NCBI GenBank assembly: GCA_963971305.1
Contig: OZ020306.1
Span: forward strand, 54,658,686 to 54,722,685
Origin: Arcuatula senhousia
Lineage: Eukaryota > Mollusca > Bivalvia > Mytilida > Mytilidae
DNA length: 64,000 bases
Reading direction: 5' to 3'
A program made the position numbers and the translations under genes. How positions within the stretch are numbered: position 1 is the first letter of the stretch; every line of letters starts with the position of its first letter. Below the pieces are notes generated by a model. The model was not told the origin of the DNA, made no database searches, and was given only the letters and a program-made list of their open reading frames with translations. Below, piece by piece: positions 12,616 through 25,436 of this stretch.

Positions 12616-12920
12616 TTCAAGGCCACCTGAAGGTCATGACCCAGGTCCTTCAGAAAGTTCAAATGACACTGCGGACCTGGCCATTGTAAAAATAGAAAAA
12701 GTTGGGGAAGATGAAACAGGTGGACTATTGATGCAGGTTGAGGGTGGACAAGGTGAAGGACAACGAACTGGACAGTTTATGGACGATGAGCAGGAATACG
12801 ATGAAAGCGATTTTACAGGTGATTGGTCACAGGAAGACATGTCAAATGAAGGCAGTATGCACATGCCACACGAAGGTGATCCATCAGGAGGCGGAGCTAT
12901 GTACATGGGACCAACATCAG
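12616..12920 (+). CDS. BTB-psq gene, constant exon 3 (acidic segment before the splice hub)
   Basis: The acceptor TTTTTAG ends at 12615. One base completes a Ser codon split with exon 2 (2+1), and 101 codons follow (residues 478-578), leaving one G. The segment is acidic and Gly/Glu/Asp/Met-rich. It contains VKIE at about residues 501-504, which fits the SUMO-acceptor consensus (hydrophobic-Lys-x-Glu). There is no recognised fold. The exon ends at CATCAG/GTAGGC. All 22 psq exons are in phase with this donor, so it acts as the common splice hub. Reading on into the intron stays open for about 60 residues to 13105, but that stretch resembles nothing and is probably intronic. Confidence 0.88.
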
Positions 12921-12926
12921 GTAGGC
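12921..12926 (+). promoter_or_regulatory. Constant 5' splice donor feeding the psq exon array
   Basis: The site reads CAG/GTAGGC, with one coding G left over. It is the only donor seen from which every downstream psq exon keeps frame. The nearest psq acceptor is 12.1 kb away and the farthest in the window is 49.2 kb away, so exon choice requires skipping up to 21 competing acceptors or ending transcription early. Confidence 0.8.
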
Positions 12927-13393
12927 ATCTTTTACATTTCTGTATCGTTATTTGTTGCTGTAAAAATACTCAGTTATCACTAGTCTTCAAATCAACCTTG
13001 ACCTTTGACCTCAAAGTTTCATTTGGTCCTAGTTTTAAAGTAAAGTTTGTGTCAAAATGTTTTTGCTGTTTTTCAAAGGGTCATTCTGAAAATTTTCAGG
13101 GATAGTCAAGGTTGCAATTGGTATGAAGAAGTACAGACTCATCATTACATCATTAAATGTTTGTTTTTTTTCTGGTAAATTCACAAGTAGTCACTAATGT
13201 AGAGAAATATATTTGAAATAAATGTTATAAAATGAATAGATTTATTTTAAACTATATGGTTACTGATAACCATTGAAATAAATAATGCTTAAAATGAGAT
13301 TAGATTACTGAAAAAGACCCCATTAAAACACATGTGTATAAATTTTAATACATTGTTTTTATAAAGAATAAGTTAGAATATAAGATTTATGCT

Positions 13394-14190
13394 CAGGGAT
13401 GATTCCATACATTTTCAAATGGGTCCCTTAAACCCAAATTGGGAATTTTGACCACAATTGGGAATTTCTTTTTTTTAAATAGCATCATGTTTTCAGAATG
13501 ATATAAATCTGATATTTTCCTTCGACCATACGTACACTGATTTATACTATAGTCTGGTAAGTGCAATAGTTGTAAACATTGCTCACCCTTGCCTAGCATC
13601 AGATACATTTATGTCGCTTTTAAAGTTTAAGAAAGGCAGGTAAATTCAAGCAGGAACAGTTAATTTAAATAAACACTTGTTTTAAAATGTTCCTGATTCA
13701 AGAAAGTAGGTAGCAGAATAACACAGATTGCAACAAGCCTCTGTTAGCTTGATGTCAGTGTGGCAGGGAATCTAGGGGCACTCAGGGCCCCAGAGACTCT
13801 GGACATAAAAATTGCAAAAATCCAGCATCCTGGGGTTCTCGTTTGGAACTTTCTTTTTCATAACACTTTTTATGGCGTTTCAGTCCCCTATCATAATTTC
13901 CCTCTTAAAATAAATATGGCCGACGATCTTTTTCAATAAACTTACAGACTGATTTTATAATAAATTCAGGAGACTTTGACCTTTTTAAGAGTAAAACTAC
14001 CTTAATTTAAGTTTGGAAAGGTAATTGTAATTGTCTATCATAATTTTCCTCCCATGGAAATCTGGAAATAGTCATTTTTAATTTTCACAACACATTGGGA
14101 ATTTCTCATTTTCTTTAATTTATTTTGGGGCCGCTGGAACTTCTTTGGGGCCGTTTGGCGGCCCTAAATTGTATAGTAGAATCATCCCTG
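13394..14190. mobile_element. hAT-like MITE, 797 bp
   Basis: The terminal inverted repeats are CAGGGATGATTC and GAATCATCCCTG, flanked by ATGCT on each side (13389-13393, 14191-14195). CAGGG ends are typical of hAT elements. The 5-bp duplication is shorter than the usual 8, perhaps because of decay. No transposase is present. Confidence 0.68.
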
Positions 14191-14195
14191 ATGCT

Positions 14196-15354
14196 ATTTG
14201 ATGATTGATAAAGGAATGTTTATGTAAGCCATACAACATAATACATTTTGACAATCTTGATTTAAACACAAAAAATATTGCCCACAATTTTACCACAACC
14301 CTGATTCAAACACAAAAATTATTGCCCTCAATTTCTGACAACCTTTACTCAAACAAAGATAATTGTCCACAATTTTTCCCTTCAACACAGACTTGTGAAT
14401 TTACAATTGTTATTGAGTTTACAGCCTTACAGGTACCAGCTTAAGGTAAGTTGTGTGACCTCCCCCCTTTTCCTGGATTCCTAAGGTGCAACATTGACAT
14501 CAATCTGATCCATTGTTTGGCAAAATAACCAACCAACACTTAAAACAATTTAATCATAAAAAATGAATGGAGAAACTATTATAAAGATTAATAACATAGA
14601 AAAAAAACCTCTTTCCATGTGCACCTTAAGGATCTTACTATTTTTTGTAGACATAAAAATGCAGTTTTACATAGAAATTCAGTAAAAATAGCAAATTAAT
14701 GAACAACAAAACGTTCGGACAAAAAGCTTATATTTCATTATCATATAAGTTTTTAGGCAGTTGACAGCATCAAATTTAGGTTTTGGTACAAGAAGATAAT
14801 ATTCTGATTTATTGAACAGATTATAAATTCAAACAGATAAAAAGGAATAAAACTGCATTTTTGTATTTATTAAATACAGATTTCATTCTATTAGATGAGA
14901 AAATTCTAGTATGGAATTTGAAATGCTTGAGTCGGGAATTTCACAATGGATGTGTGACAAAACATAAAAGGAATATAAAAAAAAGTATTTGAGTGAACTT
15001 ATTTCAACTTGGGTGCCAGTTTAAAACTTGAGTGAAAGAAGAACTTTTAGTAGGTGCTCTGGAAATGGAAAGTCAATGTTTGTTCTGTTAAAAAAAAGAA
15101 GAAAATGTGAACTGCTGCTCTCATTTTATTATTGAACATGTTGAAAGTCTAAGTAATCATTACAAGTAATTGCAATATTAGAGCCAGATGTTTTTATATG
15201 GTTCTCTTTGTTTTTTCAAAGCGATATAAACAAGATTAAGGAGTCACTGTCCATAGTTGTCATATATGTTGTTTTCTCATGTTGGCAACTTTTTACACCA
15301 CAGTCTTGATATGAATTACAAAAACTACACATTTATGCATTATGGTTTATTAAT
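14196..15354 (+). other. Long intron 3, no feature recognised
   Basis: It contains a short degenerate repeat of CAATTTT and ACAACC phrases (14260-14350). No acceptor followed by a plausible exon was found. Confidence 0.45.
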
Positions 15355-15710
15355 AATTAGACAAAAAGCAGAGGTTCCAATGGGGCATCTGAATTTCAAA
15401 AGTCTGAAAGGGCCAATACAAAACCAGTAAACACTGAAACAGACATCATAAAACACAGAAATACAAAAAAAAAACAAAAACGAATAGCAATCATCAACTT
15501 GAAGTCAAAAGTCTGAAAGGGCAAAGACAAAACCAGTAAGCACCAAGGAAACAGACAACATAAAACACAGACATACAAAAACAACTGAATAACAATCATC
15601 AACTCAAATTTGTTACAAGAGTGAACTTAGGTGCTCTTGAAGAGTAAGCAGTTCCTGCTTGTTATAGCACACGGTGACCCCATTGACAAAGCCACAATTG
15701 CTTTTACGGT
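15355..15710 (-). repeat. Two-copy 107-bp tandem repeat of a dispersed family
   Basis: Units at about 15395 and 15502 share AAAAGTCTGAAAGGGC and CAATCATCAACT. The segment through GAAGAGTAAGCAGTTCCTGC is the reverse complement of the type at 26820-27050 in this window. Confidence 0.6.
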
Positions 15711-15781
15711 TGGACCTCTTAATTAAGAATAAAATATAAGTCAATCGTCAAAATCAATCTAAAACAAACATCTTGTTTTAA

Positions 15782-17614
15782 AGTGTAAGTTCGCGATTTT
15801 TTCAAAATTTGTACATTGAAAGACTATCATATAAAATAACTTTGGTGAAATTCCTAGTGCTCAAATATGCATAGTTAGGATAAAATTGGCTTTTGAAAGA
15901 AAAAAAATTCTATCCATGGAGGGTCACGTGATTTGTACTAGATGGCGCTGCTCAAAGCCTGAATGTTGCATCCTATACCCATGTGGTATTTACCGATGTG
16001 TACCACAACGGACAATTTGAAATAATTATAAGAAAGTCGGGAATGATAAAATAAAAGTCAGTCTAATGATTGATTGTGAGACGTTTAAAAATGGTACCAA
16101 TCGTTAAGTTCAGATTTAATTCGTAGAAAAATATAGAATTTTTAAATATTTTTTTGATTCGCCGTACAGACATTTTCGGAAAATATATATTTCAATTTCC
16201 AGTATGTAGAATTGCCCTATACTATTTCTTTTATACATTCTGTTTAAAATTCACGGTTCCCTGACACCCTACTGGGATTACGTTGCATGATTCGTTTGAA
16301 GTGATATTATGATAATTAGTCCTTCCGTGCAAACCATCGCACCACAGGGGCTTACTTATCGTTAATTTTCTGTGTATAAGACTTTATTCCCTTCTACAAA
16401 CCACTGGCACAACAGGGGTTCACCTGCCGTTTCCTGTGTATGTTTGGTATCCCCGTGCAAACTATCGGCACCACAGGGGTTTAATATTGTTTCCTGTGTA
16501 TTAGAAGTTGACATTTACCTGGTTGTAATGGGTTCTAGAACACTTTCTTTTAACGAAAATCAACCCCTTTGGTCCGCCAGTGTCGTTTGAACATTGAAGT
16601 GCGAAAATGTTAATAAAATACCCTTTCTAATTAAAAACATATAAAAACAATAAACTGTAGGAATCTTTTTTTTTTTGTCTTGCAAATAATCATTTAGTTA
16701 ATTAATTGTTTTTCCAACACTTCAAAAGCGAAAAAAAGTGGGAACTAAAACTCTTTAAACACATTTTAATTTGGGTACTAGTATTACACAAACCATGCAC
16801 GATGTAGCACCACGCTTTGGCTGATTGATAATTGTAAGAGAAAGGTAGTCAATGGAGTGGACAGGTGATATTGACACCTGCTGATTAATTATACGGTATA
16901 CTGATTAAGAAATTATTAAAAGATGTGCCGGTCGAAATTCTTAAAATCGAGCTGTGGTGGGTGTGTCTTAAGCGGGTTGAGTGCTGCAAGGAAGTCTTTG
17001 ATTGGAGGAGCACCCTATGATATCTGTCAATTATACCTGTAATTAACCAACGGGGCGTGGCAGATCGTCCATGGTTAATGATCGTAAAGGTTAATGATTT
17101 TAATTGACACCTGTGTATTCACGAAGAACTGAATTTATTGTCTTAAATATTTGAAAAAGGATTGAAAACTAGGGCTACCGTGTCAATAAATATTTCAGAT
17201 TATTTACTATTTGGAATTATAATTAATTATTTTAAAACGATTTAAGATTTAAGTAAACTATTATCCAGCTATTTCGATAAAAAAAAAAACCGCGGGATTA
17301 AAAAAAAATATCAATGCCAAATTATTCATATTTCAAATCATTATTATGATAGACAACATTGGTCTTATGTTACAAATGTCGTCATTTGGTTAATGTATTT
17401 ATCATTGGAGATGTGACGTCACATCTCCAATTGAGCTATCCCATAATTCATTATTGTTCATAGCATGGACGCGCCCATATGGTCTTGTGTATTGGAATAA
17501 AATTACGAATATCTTTCTTAATATATCGTTTTCAATGCCCAAACCCGGCGTGATGCCTACTCTCATTATAATAAATCAAATAAACTAATAACTCAAAAAT
17601 CGCGAACTTACACT
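15782..17614. mobile_element. 1.8-kb TTAA element
   Basis: The ends are AGTGTAAGTTCGCGATTTTT and its inverse, with TTAA at 15778-15781 and 17615-17618. It includes three tandem units of about 75 bp at 16322-16505 (CCACAGGGG followed by TTTCCTGTGTAT) and a 28-bp perfect palindrome at 17404-17431. No long open frame is present. It is non-autonomous, of piggyBac or Kolobok type by its duplication. Confidence 0.75.
17404..17431. promoter_or_regulatory. 28-bp perfect palindrome centred on TGACGTCA
   Basis: The sequence reads identically on both strands across 28 bases, with the CRE octamer (17414-17421) in the middle. It is internal to the TTAA element. It may bind a bZIP factor, or be part of a foldback structure. 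Confidence 0.55.
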
Positions 17615-17618
17615 TTAA

Positions 17619-19208
17619 TTATGTCTACAGATGAGTCAAAATGAAGAAATACAGGTATTTATGGCAAACAGCAAGTTCTTATAAAAAAAATAATGAACCA
17701 AAATTCTGATGCAATTAACCAGCTTTTAACACAATTGTTTGATGTTTTATTAAAAATTTCATTGGGAATTTATGTTTTCTTCTATCTAAAAAACACAAGT
17801 TCTCATCTACCCTGCCCCTCTGTCCTTACTCGTCCAAGAAGATACAGACACAGAACAGAGTGAGCTGTTAACAGAACAAGAGAGCCTTCTCATTTGAAGT
17901 CAGTGGTACTGCTAATTAAACTTCAGCTAGTAAAACTATTAAGAAGATTAAGAATATTATTTAGCATTTTCAAAGTTGATAATGTATTTATAAAAGATGA
18001 TGCAATGCAATTAAATGCATAGAAATGTTTTTATTAAAAATCAATGTTCAGTAAACATGTACAAATGTATCTCAAAATGCAAATGCAGGATATTTCAATA
18101 ACATATATGACACAAATTTTAATATAAATATCAACCCAGCTTAAAGCATATGGTTTAGCAGTCTTAATTTGACCCTGTTTATTCTCTATCACTGGCAATT
18201 CTCATGAGGAGGCTCCACAGGTAGGTTGTTTGTTGTTCGTATTGCTAACACATTTTATCATTGAGTCTGTACAAGTGATAACTGGGTATTTTTAACAATA
18301 TTCATCTTACCAAGGTTATTCACATTGTCACAACCCAAGAACAAGCTAGACTTCTATCATATCATGATTTTACAAACAATTCAAGATTAGTTTTGTTAAA
18401 TAATGAAATTTTAAAGTTTAAATGCAAATGCATTTGAAATACATGTACCTAACCGAAATTGGACATTTCGTCTTATGATATCTTCCAATTTGCTCAAAAT
18501 CATTAACTCAAAGATATTGACATAATGTCCTAAATATTAACTTCTGGAAGGTGTCAGTTGTTCTTGGTCATGAGATATTGTTGAAATGTTTCCTTGAGTA
18601 AGGTGAATATTCAATGTTTCATAACAACTGGTGAAGACAATTACATGCTTGGCCATAGTAAATGGAGACTTTTGTCATTTCAAACTTAAGTTCTAAAGTA
18701 GGGTTTTAAAACAATAAAATATTCAGGTGTAACAGTGTTGTTTATTCTGTGTCGCTCTATTGTGTAGAAAAAGTGGAAGTTAATTTAAGTGAACTTTAAC
18801 ATATGCTAAAGCCTTCTATTCAGTCTCCTAGTATTAGTTCCATGCATGTTGATATAGGTAGGGATGTCCTAATGAAATGGCAAAGTCTCGTATAAATTTT
18901 GGTGAAATGTGTTTACTAATTAGTAATGTTAAAATTTCTTAATATCACGAATATATACGCATTAATTATTATCTTTCAGAAATGTTTATCTCCCCTAAAG
19001 AGCTGATGTTGGTGTTTGTTTTCATTTATATATTGCTGATATAAACTTTTGTGAGTGAAATAAATATGCACGAGACAACAATAATGAGGAAGATAAAAAT
19101 CTGAAAATATACATTCACATTAGGTCAAACAAAAAATATGTGTTTATCTTGTTTTTCCGGGTGGGCCACATGATGCAACATTGAGCAATTTACTCCAACT
19201 ACTTTAAT
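17619..19208 (+). other. Long intron 3, no feature recognised
   Basis: AT-rich sequence without a psq-like frame on the plus strand. Confidence 0.45.
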
Positions 19209-20043
19209 TTTTTACCTGCATCAGCATGTCTAGTAGTCGGGTCACTCAGTCCGTCTGTTCGTCTGTCCCAAATCCTTTATTTCTAAATTCCCACTTACTG
19301 ACATGTGCCATATCAATCATTGGTATTGTAGGTGCACCTATTGATGCTAAGCACAATGTATGCTTCAGATGCTGGTTGTGACCTATATTTTCCGCATGGA
19401 TGACCTCTTTCAGGATAATGGTTAAAGTCCATTCCTGCTTACTGACAAGTGCCACACCAACCATATTGGTATGGTAGGTGCACCAAGTGATGCTTAGCAC
19501 AATGCATGCTGGCTGTGACCTACATTTTCCGCATGAATGACTTTTTACAGACCATTCCTGCTTACTGACAAGTGCTACATGAACCATATTGGTATGGTAG
19601 GTGCACCTTGTGATGCCTAGCACAATGCATGCTTCAGATGCTGGTTGTGACCTTTATTTTCCACATGGATGATCTCTTACAGAAGAATGATTAAGGTTTA
19701 TTCCTGCTATTAGGCTAGTACCACTTCAACCAAAGTGATATGGTAGGTGCATCTATAAATGATTAGCAAGACATATGGTTCAGATGCTGGCCTCTTTTTC
19801 TGCATGAATGAGCACTTTAAAGTTTGTAAATTTCAAGTCCATTCCTACTAAGTGACAATAATAGGTAATGAGGTGAGCTTCCTAATTGATAGATAACCTA
19901 GCTGTTTGATAAATATAAAGGCAGGACACTACATGTCTGTTTGACACATTTCTTATTTTTTTATGGTCCGATTTAGAAAAAAAAAATGCAAATTAATTTT
20001 TGTCATATATTGGACAGGGTTCAATGTGATTGGTCTTGTTCAT
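19209..20043 (+). repeat. Decayed GTCCGT-family element
   Basis: It has the same ends as 9340-10550 (CTAGTAGTCGGGTCACT at the left, GGTCCGATTTAGAA near the right) but a different core: four to five units of about 120 bp (CCATTCCTGCTTACTGACA). The open frame on the minus strand follows this repeat and is not a gene. Confidence 0.6.
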
Positions 20044-21934
20044 GCCTACCCTTAGTATTTGTAAAGTACTAATCTTCTCCCTTTCTTAACTTCAGATAAA
20101 AATGTTCAGAAACAATGCCTTCCCAACTTCCCAATTTTTTTCTACACTAAACAAGGTAGTTTCATATTTTTTGTTTTGCCTTAAATATTGAAAGAAGATT
20201 TATTGCTAAAATATCATCTGCGATTTGTGATGTCATTAGTTTTGCTAAAACAGGTAAATTTTTAAGTCTTCTTTCAATCTATGATAAAAAAAAAACATGC
20301 ACCTGCAAAATTTCGAAAGTAAATCACAGCTACATAAAATCTATTTAAAAGCTTAACAACATTTATGTTTGTTGAAAGATTGATTTGAATCTGATTTTCT
20401 GTATTAATAAGACTTTTAATGATAGATTTAAGGACAGAAATTTTGCAGGTAATTTGCATACATTAAAAAAAAACCAGATCATCAATATATTTGAGATGAA
20501 TTTGAGTGAGGTGCTGATGTGGAATAAGTAACATGAGATACATACAAATTTAATTGCAACACATCACATTTTCTCTCTTTTCTGTTAGCATATGAAAATC
20601 CTATTCTCATAAGTAGTCTTTATAATTAATAAACATATTAAAAGAAAGCCATTTTTCTCTGAAAATTTGAAAATGCATTTAGTTATGTTTTTAAGTAAAT
20701 TCTTTGAAATATTTTCTCCCACAAATAAAAAAAATATGTTAAAAAATCCTTAAACTCGCACATTTACTAGTATCAACAAAGAGAAGCTACTTGGAGAATT
20801 AGGGACAACTAAGTAAACGAAAGGAGAGAAATTAGAATTAAAAATGAGTAACACAATTGTTATATGTCATAAGGTTTAGATTTTTTCTCGAAAGCTAATT
20901 AGAACTTGTATTATGTATAAAAGTTGAATATTTTTATGTTGCCAACATCAGCTCTTAATAATTATGTTAGATAAAAGCATGTAGTTGTCTTCACCGGTTG
21001 TTACTTTATATATCATTTCAAAAGGAGATATAAGAGTGAGACACATGAATTGGTATGAGCAGCAAGTAAAAGTTTTAGTATCCTACTAGGTGTCCAAAAT
21101 TTATATGAATAAAGGTTAGAGTGATATTATAAAAGCTTCGTTGTATCTTAAATTACTAAACTTTGAAGAGAAAAGGGGGGAGGATTGACTGTGAAATATT
21201 AATTTGAAGTTTGAATATGAAACATTAAACAAATCCATGCCTGATATGACCCCCCAAGTCAATGTGGATGATGACAAAGATGCTGAAATCAAGACTTTGT
21301 GTTTTTTTTTCATTTATATATTTTTGAAGTTGTTTTTCATTTATATATTTTGTGAAGTTGAATTGTTTGAACATTATTTTTAACAATAAATGCCTTCAGG
21401 CACTAGATTTTCCAGAATATCTTGTTTTGTTTTTTTGTTTTTGTTCTTTGTACACATTATTGTCCTTGCTCGACGGAGAGGAATTGTTCGTGTTTTCTGG
21501 AGAATGGATTTAGAGGACAGCCAAGAAGATTGTTGGAGGTGAAGAAACACAGAAACTTAAGATGCAGTATCACATTGTTAGGAAGCAAAGTTGTAATTAT
21601 TGCTCGTTATCTCAATTTGGTTTGTTGTGGCTCATTTCCAGCTGCAATGGTAAATGTATCGTTTCATGTTTTTATGCGGCTCACACCAATAGCCTTTTAA
21701 ATGTATAGTGTAATGGTCAGAAATTACTAAAACATACAGTGTATCTGAAAAGATGCAAATGCAGTATCATCTATTTTCTAAGACAGGGAAACTACAACCT
21801 TCAAAAAAGTAATGGTAAAGGATCTTGAAAAAAAAAATGGTTTTATGCAAAAGGTATTGGTAAAGTATCATCTAAATGAGAAAAGTATTAAGCAAAAGGT
21901 ATTTTAAAAGAATTGTCTAAATCATAAAAGTATT
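20044..21934 (+). other. Long intron 3, no gene recognised
   Basis: It holds a short local duplication at 21310-21350 (CATTTATATATTTT). The 92-codon frame near 21.4-21.7 kb shows no family motif and is not supported. Confidence 0.45.
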
Positions 21935-22121
21935 ACTGTGGTTTCATTATCATCCGTGGGGTATCAATTTTGGTGGTGGCGTTGACCCATGAAAATTGAT
22001 ACCCCACAAAAAGGAAATTTAACACTGATCTGTATGCTGTAGACTTCAGAACCACAAACTTATAAATTTTAATTGAACCACAAAAATTGGTACATGTATC
22101 AAGAAAAAATGAAACCACAGT
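21935..22121. mobile_element. 187-bp MITE
   Basis: The termini are ACTGTGGTTTCATT and its inverse, with an internal inverted pair around GGGGTATCAATTTT. Similar decayed pieces may exist near 61100-61160 and 63610. The target duplication is not clear. Confidence 0.55.
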
Positions 22122-22564
22122 CATGACAGTTTTCAAAAGGTATTGGTAAAGTATCGTCTAATTGGGTAAGTGGTCATTAAGTAAGTAGCAGCCATATTAA
22201 AAAGCAAAGAAAACCTCATCACGACATATATGATTTTAATTCAGGAATAGTTTCCTTTATAAAGAAATGGAGGTAAATTATTAAAATTTAAGCATTTTCT
22301 AACCTTTGAGGATTGTTCAATATGTGTGGAGCAACTTGTACAGGTTTTCTTTAATTTCAGTTAGTATTTTTTGGGGGGTTCAGTTGTAGAACAAAAGAGA
22401 AAATAGACTGAAAAGGGGCACACTTAACAGCTAATCTTACAATTTTGCACTAGTGCAAACATTGATCTTCAAATATATTTTTTTGACAGGAAATGTTTTC
22501 AACTGGTTGTTGTTGGAATGCTATGTGACATGATTTAGAAAACCCCATTTGTACATGTATATGA

Positions 22565-23400
22565 AGGGAAGTGCTTGTAACTATATTTAAAGGGACAAGT
22601 TTACAATTGACACTATGTAACTATATTTGAAGGGTAAAGTTTACAATTGACAACTATATGTGACTGTATTTGAAGGGTAAAGTTAACAATTGACACTATG
22701 TAACTTTATTGAAGGGAAAAGTTTACAATTGACAACTATATGTGACTGTATTTGAAGGGTAAAGTTAACAATTGACACTATGTAACTTTATTGAAGGGAA
22801 AAGTTTACAATTGACAACTATATAACTCTATTGGAGGGAAAAGTTTATAAACTATATTGAAGATACATGTACTAAAGGGAAAAGTTTACAATTAACTACT
22901 ATGTAACTTGAAAAGTAAACAATTAAAGGGAAAAGTTTACAATTAACTACTTTGTGACTTGAAAAGAAAACAATTAAGGGAAAAGTTTACAATATATTAC
23001 TATGTAACTTGAAAAGTTAACACTTGCCAATTATGTAACTGAAAAGTTTACAATTAACAACTAAGTAACTGTTATGGCAGGAAAAGTTTACAATTGACTA
23101 CTCTGTAACTACATTGGAGGTATCTGTTAACAATTGACTACTCTGTAACTATGTTGGAAGGAAAAAAAATACCATTGACAACCATGTAAGTATATTTGAG
23201 GGGAAAAGTTGACTATTATGTAACTGTTTTGGTGGGGGAAAAGTAATAGCCATACATGTGTATTGGGAATTGAGGGAAAAGTTAACAATTGACAACTTTG
23301 TAAATGTATATGAGGGAAAAAGTCAACAATTGACTACTATGGAACTATATTTGAGGGGGGATGTTTAATAAAAGCTGGCAGCTGGAGTATTATTAAATTG
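22565..23400 (+). repeat. Minisatellite, about 40-bp unit, roughly 18 copies
   Basis: The unit is AACTATGTAACTATAT followed by TGAAGGGAAAAGTTTACAAT and TGAC. Copies vary in length, and a higher-order duplication of about 90 bp is visible at 22640-22815. There are no spacers of constant length or uniqueness, so this is not CRISPR-like. Confidence 0.75.
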
Positions 23401-24993
23401 TGTTGGATGGAAAAAGCCTAGGTTTTACTACTTGGGAAAGTGAACAGCAGCCCTATGTAACTGGAGTGGATATTACTCTACAAGAGTGTTATTGAATTGG
23501 TTGAAAAAGTTGACTTATATATTTTGCTGCAATACATTGTGTTCTTTTGACAGTTTATTTCTGTGTTATTTAGTGGATTAAGAGCAGACTAGAATGTAAT
23601 TGTCTGTGAGTGGACCAAGTTGATAGTACATTACTATGTGATTGAACTGGATTATGACAGGGAGTGATGTTTATACTTATCCCATACATGCCACAAGAAT
23701 GAAGTATTATAATCCTCTAAAAACATTTATTCAGTGGTCTTTATGTGTTGTTCATTTTGAAGAAAAGACTGATTTCCTGTCAACCTTTCAGTGGTTTGTA
23801 AAGCTTGAACAAACAAACCCAGTTACATTAGTGCTAAAACTGAATCAAAACTCTCTGTAAATGTATATTCCATTAGGTAGTTACAACATGAACATTGCAA
23901 AGCATATCTTCCTGTTCTTTAGACTATTCATTCTTGCCTCATTCATCTTATGTACTGGATTTTACAACTAGAAGATGTTCTTACATCAACAACCAAATGC
24001 TAGCTGTAGAAGCTGTGAAAAAAAGCAATTAGTTGATCTAAGGCCTATGAACACTATAATTTTGTCCCAAATACAATGGTTTGTGATTGGATTGAAATTT
24101 GATCATTTGAGTGTCTTTCTACAGGAATGAAATTAAACATAACTTGATAATTATATATGTAATTATTGAACTTCTAGGAACGTCCTGCTATATTATTTGT
24201 TGTTCTTGAATCACTCTGGTGTCACTTATAATCATATATGTATGTTGTAATCTTGTAATATGAAGACAGAAGAATGGAAGATATCTAGGAGAATTAGTAA
24301 CATGTACACTAGATCAACAACTGAAAGTTCTGCTGACTGTTTTAAGGTCACTATATATTGAATCATCAGTTCATACAACAACTGCCCAGCTAAGACAAAT
24401 ATGTTGACAATGAAACTGCTGCAAAGAAAGACCAGGAAACAAATAAAAATGTCTAATGATCAGACCTTGGTTAGTCTCATGTTTATTTTACCAATGTAAC
24501 AAATGGAATTGGATCAACACATCGGAACAGACAAATCTCGGGGTGAACAATGCTTATGACTTTAAACTCATTAGGAGGTTGAAAAAAAGTGTTCAGAAAG
24601 TAATTTTGAGACTATTCAAAAACATGCTACTCAGCAGTTAAAAAAAAAGTAAATTGAAGTTTATTTAATGCTTTTGTTTAAAGCTCAGAGTTGAAATATT
24701 TTTTGTGTTGATATTTTGAATGTTTCTGTTTGTTAGATAATTGTATTGCAATAGGGTTTTTGACAAATTTAGTAAATACTGTAAATAAAAATCAAATTGT
24801 TGTTTGGTAGTTTGATATTCTTTTGCTTTGACTGTCTTCTGATCTTCAGTGGAAACTAGTTCTTAATGGTTGCAGTTTAAAAAACTTTTGAAAACTGACA
24901 ATAGTGAAATAATCATTGATTCTATTTTTGTTTTGTTTAAGTCAGTGTATGATTGCATGATTGTTGTGTTGACTTGTATTGTATGTCTTTCAG
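23401..24993 (+). other. End of intron 3 before the first psq exon
   Basis: The sequence is unique except for the minisatellite tail. The T-rich stretch before 24993 forms the first array acceptor. Confidence 0.5.
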
Positions 24994-25436
24994 GAACAAT
25001 GTATATGGGAAGCTTAACAGACCTTACCCGTAGACGAAGAAAAATGCAAAAATCTTACAACCCAGGTGATCTCCTTTCAGCTGTTAAGGCTGTACAAGAG
25101 GGCAGTATGAATGCCTATCAGGCATCTCAAATTTATGGTGTTCCTCGCCGTACCATTAGCTATAGGGTACAAAAAGCAAGGGAAAAAATTCTTAAAGATT
25201 TAAATATGATGAACTCAGAAGAAAATAAAATCAAACATGGGCAAACCATTCCTATGCAATCCTTGTCTGGAGTGGAACAGGAATACTTGATCATAGAGGA
25301 CCAAGAACATATGCCTTCTGATAATGGACATTTTGGTGAACAGACACCAGACTCTGTTCAGCATGTTATGTATATTAGAAAAGATAACAACACATCTTTT
25401 CATAGAAATACATCTGAACCAAAGAACAAGTATTGA
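24994..25436 (+). CDS. Alternative terminal exon 1, psq domain with long tail
   Basis: The acceptor is TGTCTTTCAG at 24993 and the split codon gives Gly. It adds 147 residues, the longest variable end in the array. A basic run RRRRK (residues 13-17) precedes the psq core at about 22-64, where the recognition-helix motif reads YGVPRRTISYR. After the domain comes an 80-residue hydrophilic, Glu/Gln-rich tail with no known motif. The other ends stop soon after the domain, so this isoform may have an extra function or be the ancestral form. Confidence 0.85.

Noticed and set aside
12634..12906. Minus-strand Ser/Pro/Cys-rich frame
   Set aside because: Opposite strand of constant exon 3.
12921..13105. 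Continuation of constant exon 3 as a coding C-terminus
   Set aside because: The frame is open but the strong donor GTAGGC precedes it, and the residues are intron-like with no motif. It remains possible as a minor retained-intron form.
19246..19623. 125-codon minus-strand frame with internal repeats
   Set aside because: It lies inside a GTCCGT-family tandem repeat, and its repeats follow the DNA unit.
21422..21700. 92-codon frame with a hydrophobic start, possible secreted protein
   Set aside because: No support beyond openness, and its sequence is not similar to anything I recognise.
22565..23400. CRISPR-like array
   Set aside because: The repeat is continuous and irregular in length without unique spacers, and the sequence is eukaryotic.
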